A DNA stretch of 64,000 nucleotides from the NCBI RefSeq assembly GCF_005937885.2, contig NZ_CP042176.1, positions 6,939,501-7,003,500 on the forward strand, in the 5' to 3' direction. The notes beneath the pieces are model-generated. The model searched no databases. It was not told the DNA's origin and was given only the letters and a program-made list of their open reading frames with translations. Of this stretch, positions 29,796 to 39,601 are shown piece after piece; within the stretch, counting starts at the first letter, position 1, and every line of letters starts with the position of its first letter. The translations under genes and the position numbers were made by a program. The stretch is from Bradyrhizobium sp. KBS0727. Lineage in GTDB: Bacteria > Pseudomonadota > Alphaproteobacteria > Rhizobiales > Xanthobacteraceae.

Positions 29796-32273
29796 TTACG
29801 TCCCCCGCGGCTTGACCCGCCGCGTCGGCAGCGCGCTGGCGGGGTCTTCCGGCCAGGGATGCCGGGGATAGCGGCCGCGCAAATCGGAGCGAACCGCGGC
29901 GTAGCTGCCGCGCCAGAAGCCCGGCAGATCGCGCGTCACCTGCACCGGCCGCTGCGCCGGCGACAACAGTTCCAGCACCAGCGGCACCGCGCCCTTGGCG
30001 ATCGAGGGATGGGTGTTGAGCCCGAACAATTCCTGCAGCCGGACCGCAATGGTCGGGCCCTGCTCGGCCTCATAGTCGATAGCCAGCATGGTGCCGGTCG
30101 GCGCTTCGAAATGCGTCGGCGCTTCGCGCTCCAGCCGCGCGCGCAATTCCCACGGCAACAGCCCCATCAGCGCGTCCGCGAGATCGCCGGCCGAAACCTC
30201 CTTCAGCGAAATCTTGTCGTAGAGCGCGGGCACCAGCCAGTTCTCGGCCTCAGTCGCGAGCGCTGCATCCGACAGATCGGGCCAGCTATCGCCTTCGGCC
30301 TTGCGTAAGAACATGACGCGGTCGCGCCATTGTTGCAGCGATTTCGACCATGGCAATTTGTCGAATCCTGCGGCGATCAGTCCCGCGGCGAAAATGCGCG
30401 CCGTTTCCGCCGAAGGCAACAGCGCCATCGGTGCTTCCGACAGCGTGATCGCGTGCAGCGTCTTTTTGCGGCGCGCGCGCAGCGCCATAGCCGCGCGATC
30501 GAACGAAATCTCCTCGGTGTTTTCGATCTGGCCGGCAAAGCGCAGTTCGATATCGGCCTGGGTGATCGACGCCGCCAGCAGGATACGCCCCTGCGCCGCC
30601 GTGCCGGTCAATTCGCCGACCGCGATATAGGGCGCCCGCGCCAGCGACGAGGTTTGTTCGACCGCGGCGCCGCGGCCGTTGGCGAGCACGAAGCTGCCAT
30701 TGCCGCGGTTGCGCGCCACCCTGTCGGGAAAGGCAAACGCCAGCATGATGCCGGAGGATGGTGCGGTGTCCTCGGCGGGCGCCCCCTCGGTCGACGCCAC
30801 CTGCGAGGCCCAACGCTGCGCGAGACTCCGCGCGCTCGAAGCGCGCTGCGAGCGGTCGCGGCGGAACTGATCGAGCCGCACGTCGAGATCGACACTGTCG
30901 CCGCCGAGGCCGCGTTCGGTCAGGATGGCCGCGATTTCGGCGGCCTCCTCGCCGGCGCCGAGCCGGTGCGAATCCACGATCATGCGCGCCAGCCGCGGCG
31001 GCAACGCCAGCGCGCGGAGACTCTGGCCTTCAGCAGTGATCCGGCCATCGCCGTCGAGCGCGCCGAGTTCGCTGAGCAGGCTGTTCGCTTCCTTCAGTGC
31101 CGGCGCGGGCGGCGAATCGAGAAAGGCCAGCGTCGTGGGGTCGCTGACGCCCCATTGCGCGAGATCGAGCACCATCGAGGACAGGTCGGCGCTTAGGATT
31201 TCGGGTTGGGTGTAGGCCGCCAGCGAGGCGGTCTGCGGCTCGTCCCACAGCCGGTAACACACGCCGGGCTCGGTGCGGCCGGCGCGGCCACGGCGCTGAT
31301 CGACCGCGGCGCGCGAGGCGCGCACGGTCTCCAGCCGTGTCAGGCCGATATCCGGCTCGTAGCGCGGCACCCGCGCCATGCCGGAATCGACGACGATGCG
31401 GACGCCTTCGATGGTCAGCGAGGTCTCGGCAATGGACGTTGCCAGCACCACCTTGCGGCACCCCTTCGGCGCCGGCGCGATGGCACGGTCCTGCACGGTG
31501 GCATCGAGCGCGCCGAACAGCGGCACGATCTCGATGCCGGCGTCGTGGACGCGTTCGCCGAGGAAATTCTGGGTGCGGCGGATTTCGGCGGCGCCCGGCA
31601 GGAAAGCCAGCACCGAGCCGGGATCGGCGCGTAGCGCCGTTGCGATGGCATCCGCCATCTGCCGTTCCAGCGGCGCATCGGGCTTGCGGCCGAGATAACG
31701 GGTCTCGACCGGAAAGGCGCGGCCCTCGCTGGCGATGACGGGGGCGTCACCGAGCAGTTTGGCGACCCGCGCGCCATCGAGCGTCGCCGACATCACCAGA
31801 ATGCGCAAATCCTCGCGCAAGCCGGTCTGGGCGTCCCGCGCTAGCGCCAGGCCCAAATCGGCATCGAGCGAGCGCTCGTGAAATTCGTCGAACAGCACGG
31901 CGGCGACGCCGTTGAGTTCGGGGTCGTCGAGAATCTGCCGCGCGAAAATTCCCTCGGTCACGACCTCGATCCGGGTCGCGCGCGAAACCTTCGAGCCGAA
32001 GCGAACGCGGTAGCCGACCGTCTCGCCGGCGCGTTCGCCGAGCGTCTTCGCCATGCGTTCGGCACTGGCCCGCGCCGCGATCCGGCGCGGCTCCAGCATG
32101 ATGATCTTTCTGCCCTTCAGCCAGGGCGCGTCGAGTAGCGCCAGCGGCACCCGCGTGGTCTTGCCGGCGCCCGGCGGCGCCACCAGCACCGCGGCGTTGT
32201 GGCCGGCCAGCGTGCGCGCGAGTTCATCGAGCACGACGTCGATCGGAAGCGGCGTATCAAAAGTGCGAGGCAA
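29796..32273 (-). CDS. hrpB: ATP-dependent RNA helicase HrpB
   Basis: An 825-residue DEAH-type helicase. Motif I is APPGAGKTTRVP, motif II is DEFHERSL (DEFH), motif III SAT, motif VI QRRGRAGR; the HrpB C-terminal domain follows. TTG at 32273 is chosen because the protein then begins LPRTFDTPLPIDVVLDEL, the usual HrpB start. The in-frame ATG at 32330 would add 19 residues encoded by a palindromic repeat (TPAFTGSPAFAGDDG), so it is very likely an artefact. Its RNA target is not well known. Confidence 0.93.
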   Translation of the reverse strand: MPRTFDTPLPIDVVLDELARTLAGHNAAVLVAPPGAGKTTRVPLALLDAPWLKGRKIIMLEPRRIAARASAERMAKTLGERAGETVGYRVRFGSKVSRATRIEVVTEGIFARQILDDPELNGVAAVLFDEFHERSLDADLGLALARDAQTGLREDLRILVMSATLDGARVAKLLGDAPVIASEGRAFPVETRYLGRKPDAPLERQMADAIATALRADPGSVLAFLPGAAEIRRTQNFLGERVHDAGIEIVPLFGALDATVQDRAIAPAPKGCRKVVLATSIAETSLTIEGVRIVVDSGMARVPRYEPDIGLTRLETVRASRAAVDQRRGRAGRTEPGVCYRLWDEPQTASLAAYTQPEILSADLSSMVLDLAQWGVSDPTTLAFLDSPPAPALKEANSLLSELGALDGDGRITAEGQSLRALALPPRLARMIVDSHRLGAGEEAAEIAAILTERGLGGDSVDLDVRLDQFRRDRSQRASSARSLAQRWASQVASTEGAPAEDTAPSSGIMLAFAFPDRVARNRGNGSFVLANGRGAAVEQTSSLARAPYIAVGELTGTAAQGRILLAASITQADIELRFAGQIENTEEISFDRAAMALRARRKKTLHAITLSEAPMALLPSAETARIFAAGLIAAGFDKLPWSKSLQQWRDRVMFLRKAEGDSWPDLSDAALATEAENWLVPALYDKISLKEVSAGDLADALMGLLPWELRARLEREAPTHFEAPTGTMLAIDYEAEQGPTIAVRLQELFGLNTHPSIAKGAVPLVLELLSPAQRPVQVTRDLPGFWRGSYAAVRSDLRGRYPRHPWPEDPASALPTRRVKPRGT

Positions 32274-32285
32274 CTTATCTGACCC

Positions 32286-32380
32286 GTCATCACCCGCGAA
32301 TGCGGGTGATCCAGTAAACGCAGGTGTCACCGGTTACGAACACCGGGCGTACTGGATACCCCGCATGCGCGGGGTATGAC
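32286..32380. repeat. intergenic palindromic repeat, 'CCAGTA' family, copy 5
   Basis: Opens GTCATCACCCGCGAATGCGG with GTGATCCAGTA and ends GCGTACTGGATACCCCGC, GCGGGGTATGAC. It fills the ugd-hrpB gap and ends 13 bases before the hrpB TTG start; read leftward it contains no stop in the hrpB frame. Confidence 0.75.
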
Positions 32381-32393
32381 AACTGTGGTTGGG

Positions 32394-33713
32394 CTACAGT
32401 CCCGGCTCGACGCCCCGCCCGACGCTCTCGTAGACGAAGCCGTGGGCTACCATGTCGTCGGCGCGATAGATGTTGCGCAGGTCGACCACGACGGGGTGCG
32501 CCATCGCGCTCTTGATGCGGTCGAGGTCGAGCGCGCGAAACTGCACCCACTCGGTGACGATCACCAGCGCATCGGCGCCGCGCACGCACTCATAGGGGTC
32601 CTCGCAATATTCGATATCGGGCAGTTCCTTGCGCGCCTGTTCCATGCCGACCGGATCGTGGGCGCGCACCTTGGCCCCCATGTCGAGCAGCCCGGTGACC
32701 AGCGGAATCGACGGCGCCTCGCGCATGTCGTCGGTATCCGGCTTAAAGGTCAAACCGAGCACCGCGACGGTCTTGCCGCGCAGATTGCCGCCTACCGCGT
32801 TGGCGACCTTGCGTGCCATCGCGCGCTTGCGGTTGTCATTGACGCCCAGCACGGCCTCGACGATGCGCAACTGCACATCGTGGTCGAGCGCGATCTTCAC
32901 CAGCGCCCGGGTATCCTTCGGAAAGCAGGAACCACCGAAGCCCGGTCCGGCGTGCAGGAATTTCGAGCCGATGCGGTTGTCGAGCCCGATGCCGCGCGCG
33001 ACTTCCTGTACATTGGCGCCGACCTTTTCGGAGAGATCGGCGATCTCGTTGATGAAGGTGATCTTGGTGGCGAGAAATGCGTTGGCCGCGTATTTGATCA
33101 GTTCCGCGGTCCGCCGCGCCGTGAACATCAGCGGCGCCTGGTTCAGCGACAGCGGGCGATAAAGGTCTCCCATCACCTTGCGGGCGCGTTCGTCCGAGGT
33201 GCCGACCACGATGCGATCCGGAAACTTGAAATCGCGGATCGCCGCACCCTCGCGCAGGAATTCCGGATTGGAGGCAACCGCAACGTCAGCCGAAGGATTG
33301 GTTTCGCGGATCAGCCGCTCGACTTCGTCGCCGGTCCCGACCGGCACGGTCGATTTGGTGACGACCACGGTGAAGCCGGACAATGCGGCGGCGATCTCCC
33401 GCGCGGCGCTGTGCACGTAAGTGAGGTCGGCGTGGCCGTCGCCACGCCGCGACGGCGTGCCGACCGCGATGAACACCGCGTCGGCTTCCGCGACCGGCGT
33501 GGTCAGGTCGGTGGTGAAGTCGAGCCGCTTGGCCTTGACGTTCGACGCCACCAGCGCATCGAGGCCGGGTTCGAAAATCGGGATCTTGCCTCGCAGCAAT
33601 GCAGCGATCTTGCCGGCATCCTTGTCCACGCAGGTGACCTGGTGGCCGAAATCGGCAAAGCAGGCGCCGGACACCAGCCCGACATAGCCCGTTCCAATCA
33701 TGGCAATGCGCAT
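32394..33713 (-). CDS. ugd: UDP-glucose 6-dehydrogenase
   Basis: A 439-residue NAD-dependent enzyme that oxidises UDP-glucose to UDP-glucuronate for polysaccharides. The Rossmann loop is MRIAMIGTGYVGLVSGACFA, and the catalytic cysteine lies in GPGFGGSCFPKD; the central dimer helix and C-terminal substrate domain (VAVLGLTFKPDTDDMR) are complete. It precedes hrpB leftward, with a repeat between. With the phosphohexomutase it supplies sugar precursors. Confidence 0.95.
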   Translation of the reverse strand: MRIAMIGTGYVGLVSGACFADFGHQVTCVDKDAGKIAALLRGKIPIFEPGLDALVASNVKAKRLDFTTDLTTPVAEADAVFIAVGTPSRRGDGHADLTYVHSAAREIAAALSGFTVVVTKSTVPVGTGDEVERLIRETNPSADVAVASNPEFLREGAAIRDFKFPDRIVVGTSDERARKVMGDLYRPLSLNQAPLMFTARRTAELIKYAANAFLATKITFINEIADLSEKVGANVQEVARGIGLDNRIGSKFLHAGPGFGGSCFPKDTRALVKIALDHDVQLRIVEAVLGVNDNRKRAMARKVANAVGGNLRGKTVAVLGLTFKPDTDDMREAPSIPLVTGLLDMGAKVRAHDPVGMEQARKELPDIEYCEDPYECVRGADALVIVTEWVQFRALDLDRIKSAMAHPVVVDLRNIYRADDMVAHGFVYESVGRGVEPGL

Positions 33714-33993
33714 CGATCAACCCGTTTCCAGGGCCGAACCGTTCTGGCCAAATCAGAACCTGGTCTTCAGCCCTTGTTTTGAAGCGCTTTCTTTACCCGA
33801 GCCGGCTTCGATTTCGCTCGAAACGCAATGTGGTGGTTAACGCCCGTTCAGCTTTGCATCGCCTCTTAAAACATTTGGCGGCAAAGAGGAAACCCGAAAA
33901 AAGCGGGAATCCGGCATGTCATTTGTATGAATAAAGGAGAAAGAAACCGATCAGGCAGATGATGGCACTTTACCGAGCCGAAAAGAGACATTG

Positions 33994-35073
33994 ATGACCG
34001 TAAACGGCACATCCGCCATGTCAAAGCGACCCGCTTTTGCGGGGGCCCCGGCGCGGCCTGACCGTGTCGACTGGGTGGACTATGCCAAGGGCATCTGCAT
34101 CGTCATGGTGGTGATGATGCATTCGGTGCTGGGCGTGGAGGCCGCGGCCGGCCAGACCGGCTTCATGCACCTTGTCGTGATGTTCGCCAAACCGTTCCGG
34201 ATGCCGGATTTCTTCCTGATTTCAGGGCTTTTCCTCTCTGTCGTGATCGACCGCGAATGGCGCACCTATCTCGACCGCAAGGTGGTCCACTTCGCCTATT
34301 TCTATGTGCTGTGGGTGACGATCCAGTTCGGCTTCAAGGCGCCTTCATTCGCCGCCGAGAGCAGCTGGCATCATGTCGGTTACCTGTATCTGGAATCCTT
34401 CATCGAGCCGTTCGGCACATTGTGGTTCATCTATCTGCTGCCGATCTTCTTCGTCGTCACAAAACTGTCACGCCGAATCCCGCCGCTGGCAATCTGGCTC
34501 GTGGCAGCGGCACTCGAGATGACGCATGTCGCCACCGGCTGGACCGTGATCGACGAATTCTGCGCGCGCTTCGTGTATTTCTATTCCGGCTACTGGGCTG
34601 CCGCTTACGTGTTCGCGCTGTCGGACCGCGCGCGGGCGCGGCCTGCGCTCGCGCTTGGAGGACTTGCGCTGTGGGCGCTCGTCAATGGCTGCCTGGTGGC
34701 ATCGGGCTTCAGCGAATGGCCCTTCGTTTCGCTGGCGCTCGGGTTTGCGGGTGCCTGCGCCATCATCGTGATGGGCACGCTGCTGGCACAGCGGCATTGG
34801 CTCAACTTCCTGCGCTATTGCGGCGAGCATTCCATCGTCATCTACCTCGCCTTCTTCCTGCCGATGGCGGCAACCCGGACGCTGCTGCTGCGCAGCGGGC
34901 TGATCGCCGACATCGGCACGGTCTCGCTGATCGTGACCCTCGCGGGAGTGGCAGGTGCTGTGGCGATCTGGCGGCTGGCGCTGGCGCTGCATGCCAACTT
35001 CCTGTTCGAGCGCCCCGATGCGTTCTGGATCGCGCCGAAAAAGACGAAACCGGTGCTGCAGGCGGCGGAGTAG
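33994..35073 (+). CDS. acyltransferase family 3 integral membrane protein
   Basis: A 359-residue membrane protein with about ten hydrophobic segments and the N-terminal signature RVDWVDYAKGICIVMVVMMH (conserved Asp and His) followed by RMPDFFLISGLFL, characteristic of acyltransferase 3 proteins such as OafA, NodX and OpgC. They O-acylate polysaccharides or glucans. It is divergent from ugd, which may supply the glycan. ATG at 33994 directly follows an in-frame TTG; the ribosome site is weak. Confidence 0.85.
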   Translation: MTVNGTSAMSKRPAFAGAPARPDRVDWVDYAKGICIVMVVMMHSVLGVEAAAGQTGFMHLVVMFAKPFRMPDFFLISGLFLSVVIDREWRTYLDRKVVHFAYFYVLWVTIQFGFKAPSFAAESSWHHVGYLYLESFIEPFGTLWFIYLLPIFFVVTKLSRRIPPLAIWLVAAALEMTHVATGWTVIDEFCARFVYFYSGYWAAAYVFALSDRARARPALALGGLALWALVNGCLVASGFSEWPFVSLALGFAGACAIIVMGTLLAQRHWLNFLRYCGEHSIVIYLAFFLPMAATRTLLLRSGLIADIGTVSLIVTLAGVAGAVAIWRLALALHANFLFERPDAFWIAPKKTKPVLQAAE

Positions 35074-35176
35074 GGTTTTTCACATCCGCTTTTTGCTGTC
35101 GATGACGGTGTGTATTGGGGTCAAAATCCGCCGCCCGAGGCTGTCAATCCCGCGCAAAAATCCCTAAATTTCGGCC

Positions 35177-38100
35177 ATGCCGAAAACAGCCCCCAAAGCC
35201 GCCGCAAAGCCCGATGCCGTCAAAGCCCTCAAGAAGGGCGACCATGTCTTTCTGGTCGACGGTTCCTCCTACATTTTCCGCGCCTATCACGCGCTGCCGC
35301 CGCTCAACCGCAAATCCGACGGGCTGCAGGTCAATGCCGTGCTCGGTTTCTGCAACATGCTGTGGAAGCTGTTGCGCGACATGCCGCCGGACAACCGGCC
35401 GACGCATCTGGCGATCATTTTCGACAAGTCGGAGGTCACCTTCCGCAACAAGCTTTACCCGGATTACAAGGCGCACCGGCCGCCGGCGCCGGATGACCTG
35501 ATTCCGCAATTTTCGTTGATCCGCGACGCCGTGCGCGCCTTCGACCTGCCCTGCCTGGAACAAGGCGGCTTCGAGGCCGACGACCTGATCGCGACCTACG
35601 CCCGCGAGGCCGGCGAACGCGGCGCCACGGCCACCATCGTGTCCTCCGACAAGGATCTGATGCAACTCGTCACCGACAAGGTCACGATGTTCGACACCAT
35701 GAAGGACCGCCGCATCGGCATCGCCGAAGTGATCGAGAAGTTCGGCGTGCCGCCCGAGAAGGTGGTCGAGGTGCAGGCGCTGGCCGGCGATTCCACCGAC
35801 AACGTGCCGGGCGTGCCCGGCATCGGCATCAAGACCGCGGCACAACTGATCGTCGAATATGGCGACCTCGAAACGCTGCTGAAGCGCGCCGGCGAGATCA
35901 AGCAGCCGAAGCGGCGCGAGGCCCTGATCGAGAACGCCGAGAAGGCGCGGATTTCGCGCCGGCTGGTGCTGCTCGACGACAAGGTCGCGCTCGACGTGCC
36001 GCTCGACGAACTCGCCGTGCACGAGCCTGATGCCCGCAAGCTGATCGCCTTCCTCAAGGCGATGGAATTCTCCACCCTGACCCGACGCGTCGCCGACTAT
36101 TCGCAGATCGACCCCGCCGACGTGGAAGCGGACGCGGCCAGCAAGAGCGGCGCCAATGCCACCTCGGCCTCGCCTGCTCAGGCCAAATCAGCTGGCGACA
36201 CCGGCGATCTGTTTGCGAGCCCGCCCGCCACCGTCAAGCCCGGCGCCGACAAGCAGGACAAGGCCGCCAGCGTCAAGGGAACCCCGATCTCGCTCGCGGC
36301 TGCCCGCGCCGAGGCCGCGCGAAAACTGCCGGTCGATCGAACGAGGTACAAGACCATCCGCAGCCTCGACGAACTCAAGGCCTGGATCATCCGCGCCTGG
36401 GACGCCGGAACGTTCGCGATCGATACCCAGGCCAATACCGACGATCCGATGCAGGCCGAAATCATCGGCATCGCACTGGCGCTGGCGCCGAACGATGCCT
36501 GCTACGTGCCGCTGGCCCACAAGCAGTCCGGCGGCGGCGACGGCCTGTTCGACGCCGGTCTCGCGCCGGACCAGATCACGGCCGGCGATGCGCTGGCGGC
36601 GTTGAAGCCGCTGCTGGAGTCGGCCGGGATTTTGAAGATCGGCTTCAACATCAAGTTCAACGCCGTGATGCTGGCGCAGCACGGCATCACCGTGCGCAAC
36701 CTCGACGACGCGCAGCTGATGTCCTACGCGCTCGATGCCGGACGCAATGCTCATGGGCTCGACGCGTTGGCCGAACGCTGGCTCGGCCACGCCATGATCG
36801 GTTACGGCAACCTCACCGGCAGCGGCAAGAACAAGCTCGGCTTCGATCAGGTCGCGATCGACAAGGCAACGGAATACTCCGCCGAGATCGCCGACGTGAC
36901 CCTGCGGTTATCGCGCCTGCTGAAGCCGCGCCTCATCGCCGAGCACATGAATGTGGTCTACGAGACGCTGGAGCGGCCCCTGGTCAGCGTGCTGGCGCGG
37001 ATGGAGCGGCGCGGCATCTCGATCGACCGGCAGGTACTGTCGCGGCTGTCGGGCGAATTCGCGCAGACCGCGGCACGGGTCGAGGCCGAGCTTCAGGAAA
37101 TCGCGGGCGAGCCGATCAATGTCGGCAGCCCGAAGCAAATCGGCGACATCATCTTCGGCAAGATGGGGATCACCGGCGGCAGCAAGACCAAGACCGGGGC
37201 GTGGTCGACCTCGGCGCAGGTGCTCGACGAACTCGCCGAACAGGGTCACGAATTCCCGAAGAAGATTCTGGAGTGGCGGCAGGTATCGAAACTGAAATCG
37301 ACCTATACCGACGCGCTGCCGGAATATGTTCATCCGCAGACCCATCGCGTACACACCACCTACGCGCTGGCGGCGACCACCACCGGTCGCCTTTCGTCCA
37401 ACGAGCCGAACCTGCAGAACATCCCTGTTCGTACCGAGGACGGCCGCAAGATCCGCCGCGCCTTTGTCGCCACCCCCGGCCACAAGCTGGTGTCGGCCGA
37501 TTATTCGCAGATCGAATTGCGGCTGCTGGCCGAGATCGCCGATATCCCGGTGCTGAAGCAGGCCTTCCGCGACGGGCTCGACATTCACGCCATGACGGCG
37601 TCCGAAATGTTCGGCGTGCCGATCAAGGACATGCCGAGCGAAGTGCGGCGCCGCGCCAAGGCGATCAACTTCGGCATCATCTACGGCATCTCGGCGTTCG
37701 GTCTCGCCAACCAGCTCGGCATCGCCCGCGAGGAAGCCTCCGCCTACATCAAGAAGTATTTCGAGCGCTTTCCGGGCATCCGCGCCTACATGGATGCGAC
37801 GCGCGATTTCTGCCGCGCCAACGGCTATGTCGAGACGCTGTTCGGACGGAAATGTCATTACCCTGATATCAAGGCCTCCAACGCCTCAGTCCGTTCCTTC
37901 AACGAGCGTGCCGCGATCAACGCACGATTGCAGGGGTCCGCGGCCGACATCATCCGCCGCGCCATGACGCGGATGGAAGATGCGCTGGCGGAGAAGAAGC
38001 TTTCGGCGCAGATGCTGCTGCAGGTGCATGACGAACTGATTTTTGAGGTCCCCGACAAGGAAGTGGCGGCGACGCTGCCGGTGGTGCAGCACGTGATGCA

Positions 38101-38185
38101 GGACGCGCCGTTCCCGGCGGTGCTGCTCTCGGTCCCACTGCAGGTCGACGCCCGCGCGGCCAACAACTGGGACGAAGCGCATTGA
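35177..38185 (+). CDS. polA: DNA polymerase I with degenerate proofreading site
   Basis: A 1002-residue DNA polymerase I for repair and Okazaki-fragment maturation. The 5' nuclease domain (residues 20-300) keeps its acidic residues (FLVDGS, FEADD, SSDKDLMQL). A low-complexity linker covers about 310-380. The 3'-5' exonuclease domain (390-590) has DTQAN at 416-420, KFNAV at 493-497 and YSAEIADV at 567-574, so Glu, Asp and Asp of the Klenow metal site are replaced by Gln418, Asn495 and Ile571. The polymerase domain is intact: motif A DYSQIELR (775-782) and motif C VHDE (950-953). Confidence 0.96.
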   Translation: MPKTAPKAAAKPDAVKALKKGDHVFLVDGSSYIFRAYHALPPLNRKSDGLQVNAVLGFCNMLWKLLRDMPPDNRPTHLAIIFDKSEVTFRNKLYPDYKAHRPPAPDDLIPQFSLIRDAVRAFDLPCLEQGGFEADDLIATYAREAGERGATATIVSSDKDLMQLVTDKVTMFDTMKDRRIGIAEVIEKFGVPPEKVVEVQALAGDSTDNVPGVPGIGIKTAAQLIVEYGDLETLLKRAGEIKQPKRREALIENAEKARISRRLVLLDDKVALDVPLDELAVHEPDARKLIAFLKAMEFSTLTRRVADYSQIDPADVEADAASKSGANATSASPAQAKSAGDTGDLFASPPATVKPGADKQDKAASVKGTPISLAAARAEAARKLPVDRTRYKTIRSLDELKAWIIRAWDAGTFAIDTQANTDDPMQAEIIGIALALAPNDACYVPLAHKQSGGGDGLFDAGLAPDQITAGDALAALKPLLESAGILKIGFNIKFNAVMLAQHGITVRNLDDAQLMSYALDAGRNAHGLDALAERWLGHAMIGYGNLTGSGKNKLGFDQVAIDKATEYSAEIADVTLRLSRLLKPRLIAEHMNVVYETLERPLVSVLARMERRGISIDRQVLSRLSGEFAQTAARVEAELQEIAGEPINVGSPKQIGDIIFGKMGITGGSKTKTGAWSTSAQVLDELAEQGHEFPKKILEWRQVSKLKSTYTDALPEYVHPQTHRVHTTYALAATTTGRLSSNEPNLQNIPVRTEDGRKIRRAFVATPGHKLVSADYSQIELRLLAEIADIPVLKQAFRDGLDIHAMTASEMFGVPIKDMPSEVRRRAKAINFGIIYGISAFGLANQLGIAREEASAYIKKYFERFPGIRAYMDATRDFCRANGYVETLFGRKCHYPDIKASNASVRSFNERAAINARLQGSAADIIRRAMTRMEDALAEKKLSAQMLLQVHDELIFEVPDKEVAATLPVVQHVMQDAPFPAVLLSVPLQVDARAANNWDEAH

Positions 38186-38230
38186 TGCACGGCGCGCGTT
38201 TCGTTCGGTTGTCCTGTCGGAGTGGGGCCC

Positions 38231-38863
38231 TTGGCTGACATCCATCCGTTGCTTGCCTTCGCGTTGACGGCGCTCGTTATCGAGATCACGCCCGGCCCCA
38301 ATATGACCTACCTCGCGGCGCTGTCGCTCTCGAGCGGCATACGCACCGGGTTCGCTGCGGTCTGCGGCATCGCGCTGGGCCTGATGACCTATGGTGTCGT
38401 CGCGGCGTTCGGGCTTGCCGCGGTCATCGACAACTCGCCGCTGCTCTACGGTCTGCTGCGATGGGGCGGCGTGCTCTTCCTGCTGTGGCTCGCCTGGGAC
38501 GCATGGTCGGGTCAGTCCGATGGCTCATCCGAAGCGTGCAGCGGGAACGAGCGGCCATGGCCGGCATTCCGGCGCGGCCTGATCACCAACCTGCTCAATC
38601 CCAAGGCTGCGGTGTTCTATGTCGCCGTGCTGCCCGAGTTCGTTCGGCCCGATGGCGGATCTGTCGCCTCGCAGACACTGCTGCTCAGCCTCATTTATGT
38701 CGCGATCGCGACGCTGATCCATTCGGTGATCGTCGCGCTGGCCGGCGCGATGCAGTCGACCATCAACGTCGCCAACAACCGCCGGGCCATCCGCGGGGCG
38801 TTTGCGCTGGCGCTGGTCGGCATCGCGGTCTGGTTTGCGGTCGCGACCGGCTATTCGCGATAA
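38231..38863 (+). CDS. LysE/RhtB-family exporter (first copy)
   Basis: A 210-residue membrane protein with about six hydrophobic segments and the family motif EITPGPNMTYLAALSLSSG near residues 20-38, plus GLITNLLNPKAAVFYVAVLP. LysE/RhtB carriers export amino acids such as threonine, homoserine or lysine. TTG at 38231 is chosen because CGGAG lies eight bases upstream; a GTG at 38222 would overlap that site. A second family member follows 97 bases on. Confidence 0.88.
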   Translation: MADIHPLLAFALTALVIEITPGPNMTYLAALSLSSGIRTGFAAVCGIALGLMTYGVVAAFGLAAVIDNSPLLYGLLRWGGVLFLLWLAWDAWSGQSDGSSEACSGNERPWPAFRRGLITNLLNPKAAVFYVAVLPEFVRPDGGSVASQTLLLSLIYVAIATLIHSVIVALAGAMQSTINVANNRRAIRGAFALALVGIAVWFAVATGYSR

Positions 38864-38960
38864 TTGATCCGAGAACCGCCGCTCAACTCGGAACAATTCC
38901 GACATGGCCCCGCGCCGGATGACGCGCTAAATGGGGGGCATCCCCTCGCGCGAGTCTGCC

Positions 38961-39596
38961 ATGCCTCACATTGCCACGCTGCTCGGTTTCGCCCTGGTCT
39001 CGCTCGGCATGGTACTGACGCCGGGGCCGAACATGATCTACCTGATCTCGCGCTCGATCACGCAAGGCCCCGCGGCGGGCATCGTGTCGCTCGGCGGCGT
39101 CGCGCTCGGTTTCGTGTTCTACATGCTGTGCGCGGCGTTCGGCATCACCGCGCTGTTGTTCGCGGTGCCCTACGCCTATGACGCGCTGCGGTTCGCCGGC
39201 GCCGCCTACCTGCTGTGGATGGCATGGCAGGCGTTGAGGCCGGGCGGCCGTTCGCCGTTTCAGGTCAAGAAATTGCAGGTCGACGGCCCGCGCAAATTGT
39301 TCGCGATGGGGTTCGTCACCAACCTGCTGAACCCCAAGATCGCGATGCTGTATCTGGCGCTGCTGCCGCAGTTCATCGATCCCGCGGTGGGCAGCGTGCT
39401 GACGCAGTCGCTGGCGCTCGGCGCGATCCAGATCGTCATCAGCGTCAGCGTCAACGCGATGATCGCGCTCGCGGCCGGATCGATCGCGGTGTTTCTCGGC
39501 ACGCGGCCGACCTGGCTGTTGGTGCAGCGCTGGCTGATGGGAACGGTGCTGGCGGGACTTGCGGTGCGGATGGCGCTGGAGACACGGAAGGCGTGA
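38961..39596 (+). CDS. LysE/RhtB-family exporter (second copy)
   Basis: A 211-residue protein with the same architecture: MVLTPGPNMIYLISRSITQG and FVTNLLNPKIAMLYLALLPQ. It is clearly related to but diverged from the preceding exporter, so an old tandem duplication or two independent family members. ATG at 38961 (MPHIATLLGF) is chosen over an in-frame ATG at 38931, which adds an unlikely polar start. Substrate unknown. Confidence 0.88.
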   Translation: MPHIATLLGFALVSLGMVLTPGPNMIYLISRSITQGPAAGIVSLGGVALGFVFYMLCAAFGITALLFAVPYAYDALRFAGAAYLLWMAWQALRPGGRSPFQVKKLQVDGPRKLFAMGFVTNLLNPKIAMLYLALLPQFIDPAVGSVLTQSLALGAIQIVISVSVNAMIALAAGSIAVFLGTRPTWLLVQRWLMGTVLAGLAVRMALETRKA

Positions 39597-39601
39597 GCTC
39601 T

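Noticed and set aside
32376..33782. Antisense frame (about 468 codons) covering ugd
   Set aside because: ugd is unambiguous on the minus strand; the plus-strand frame is a third-position GC artefact.
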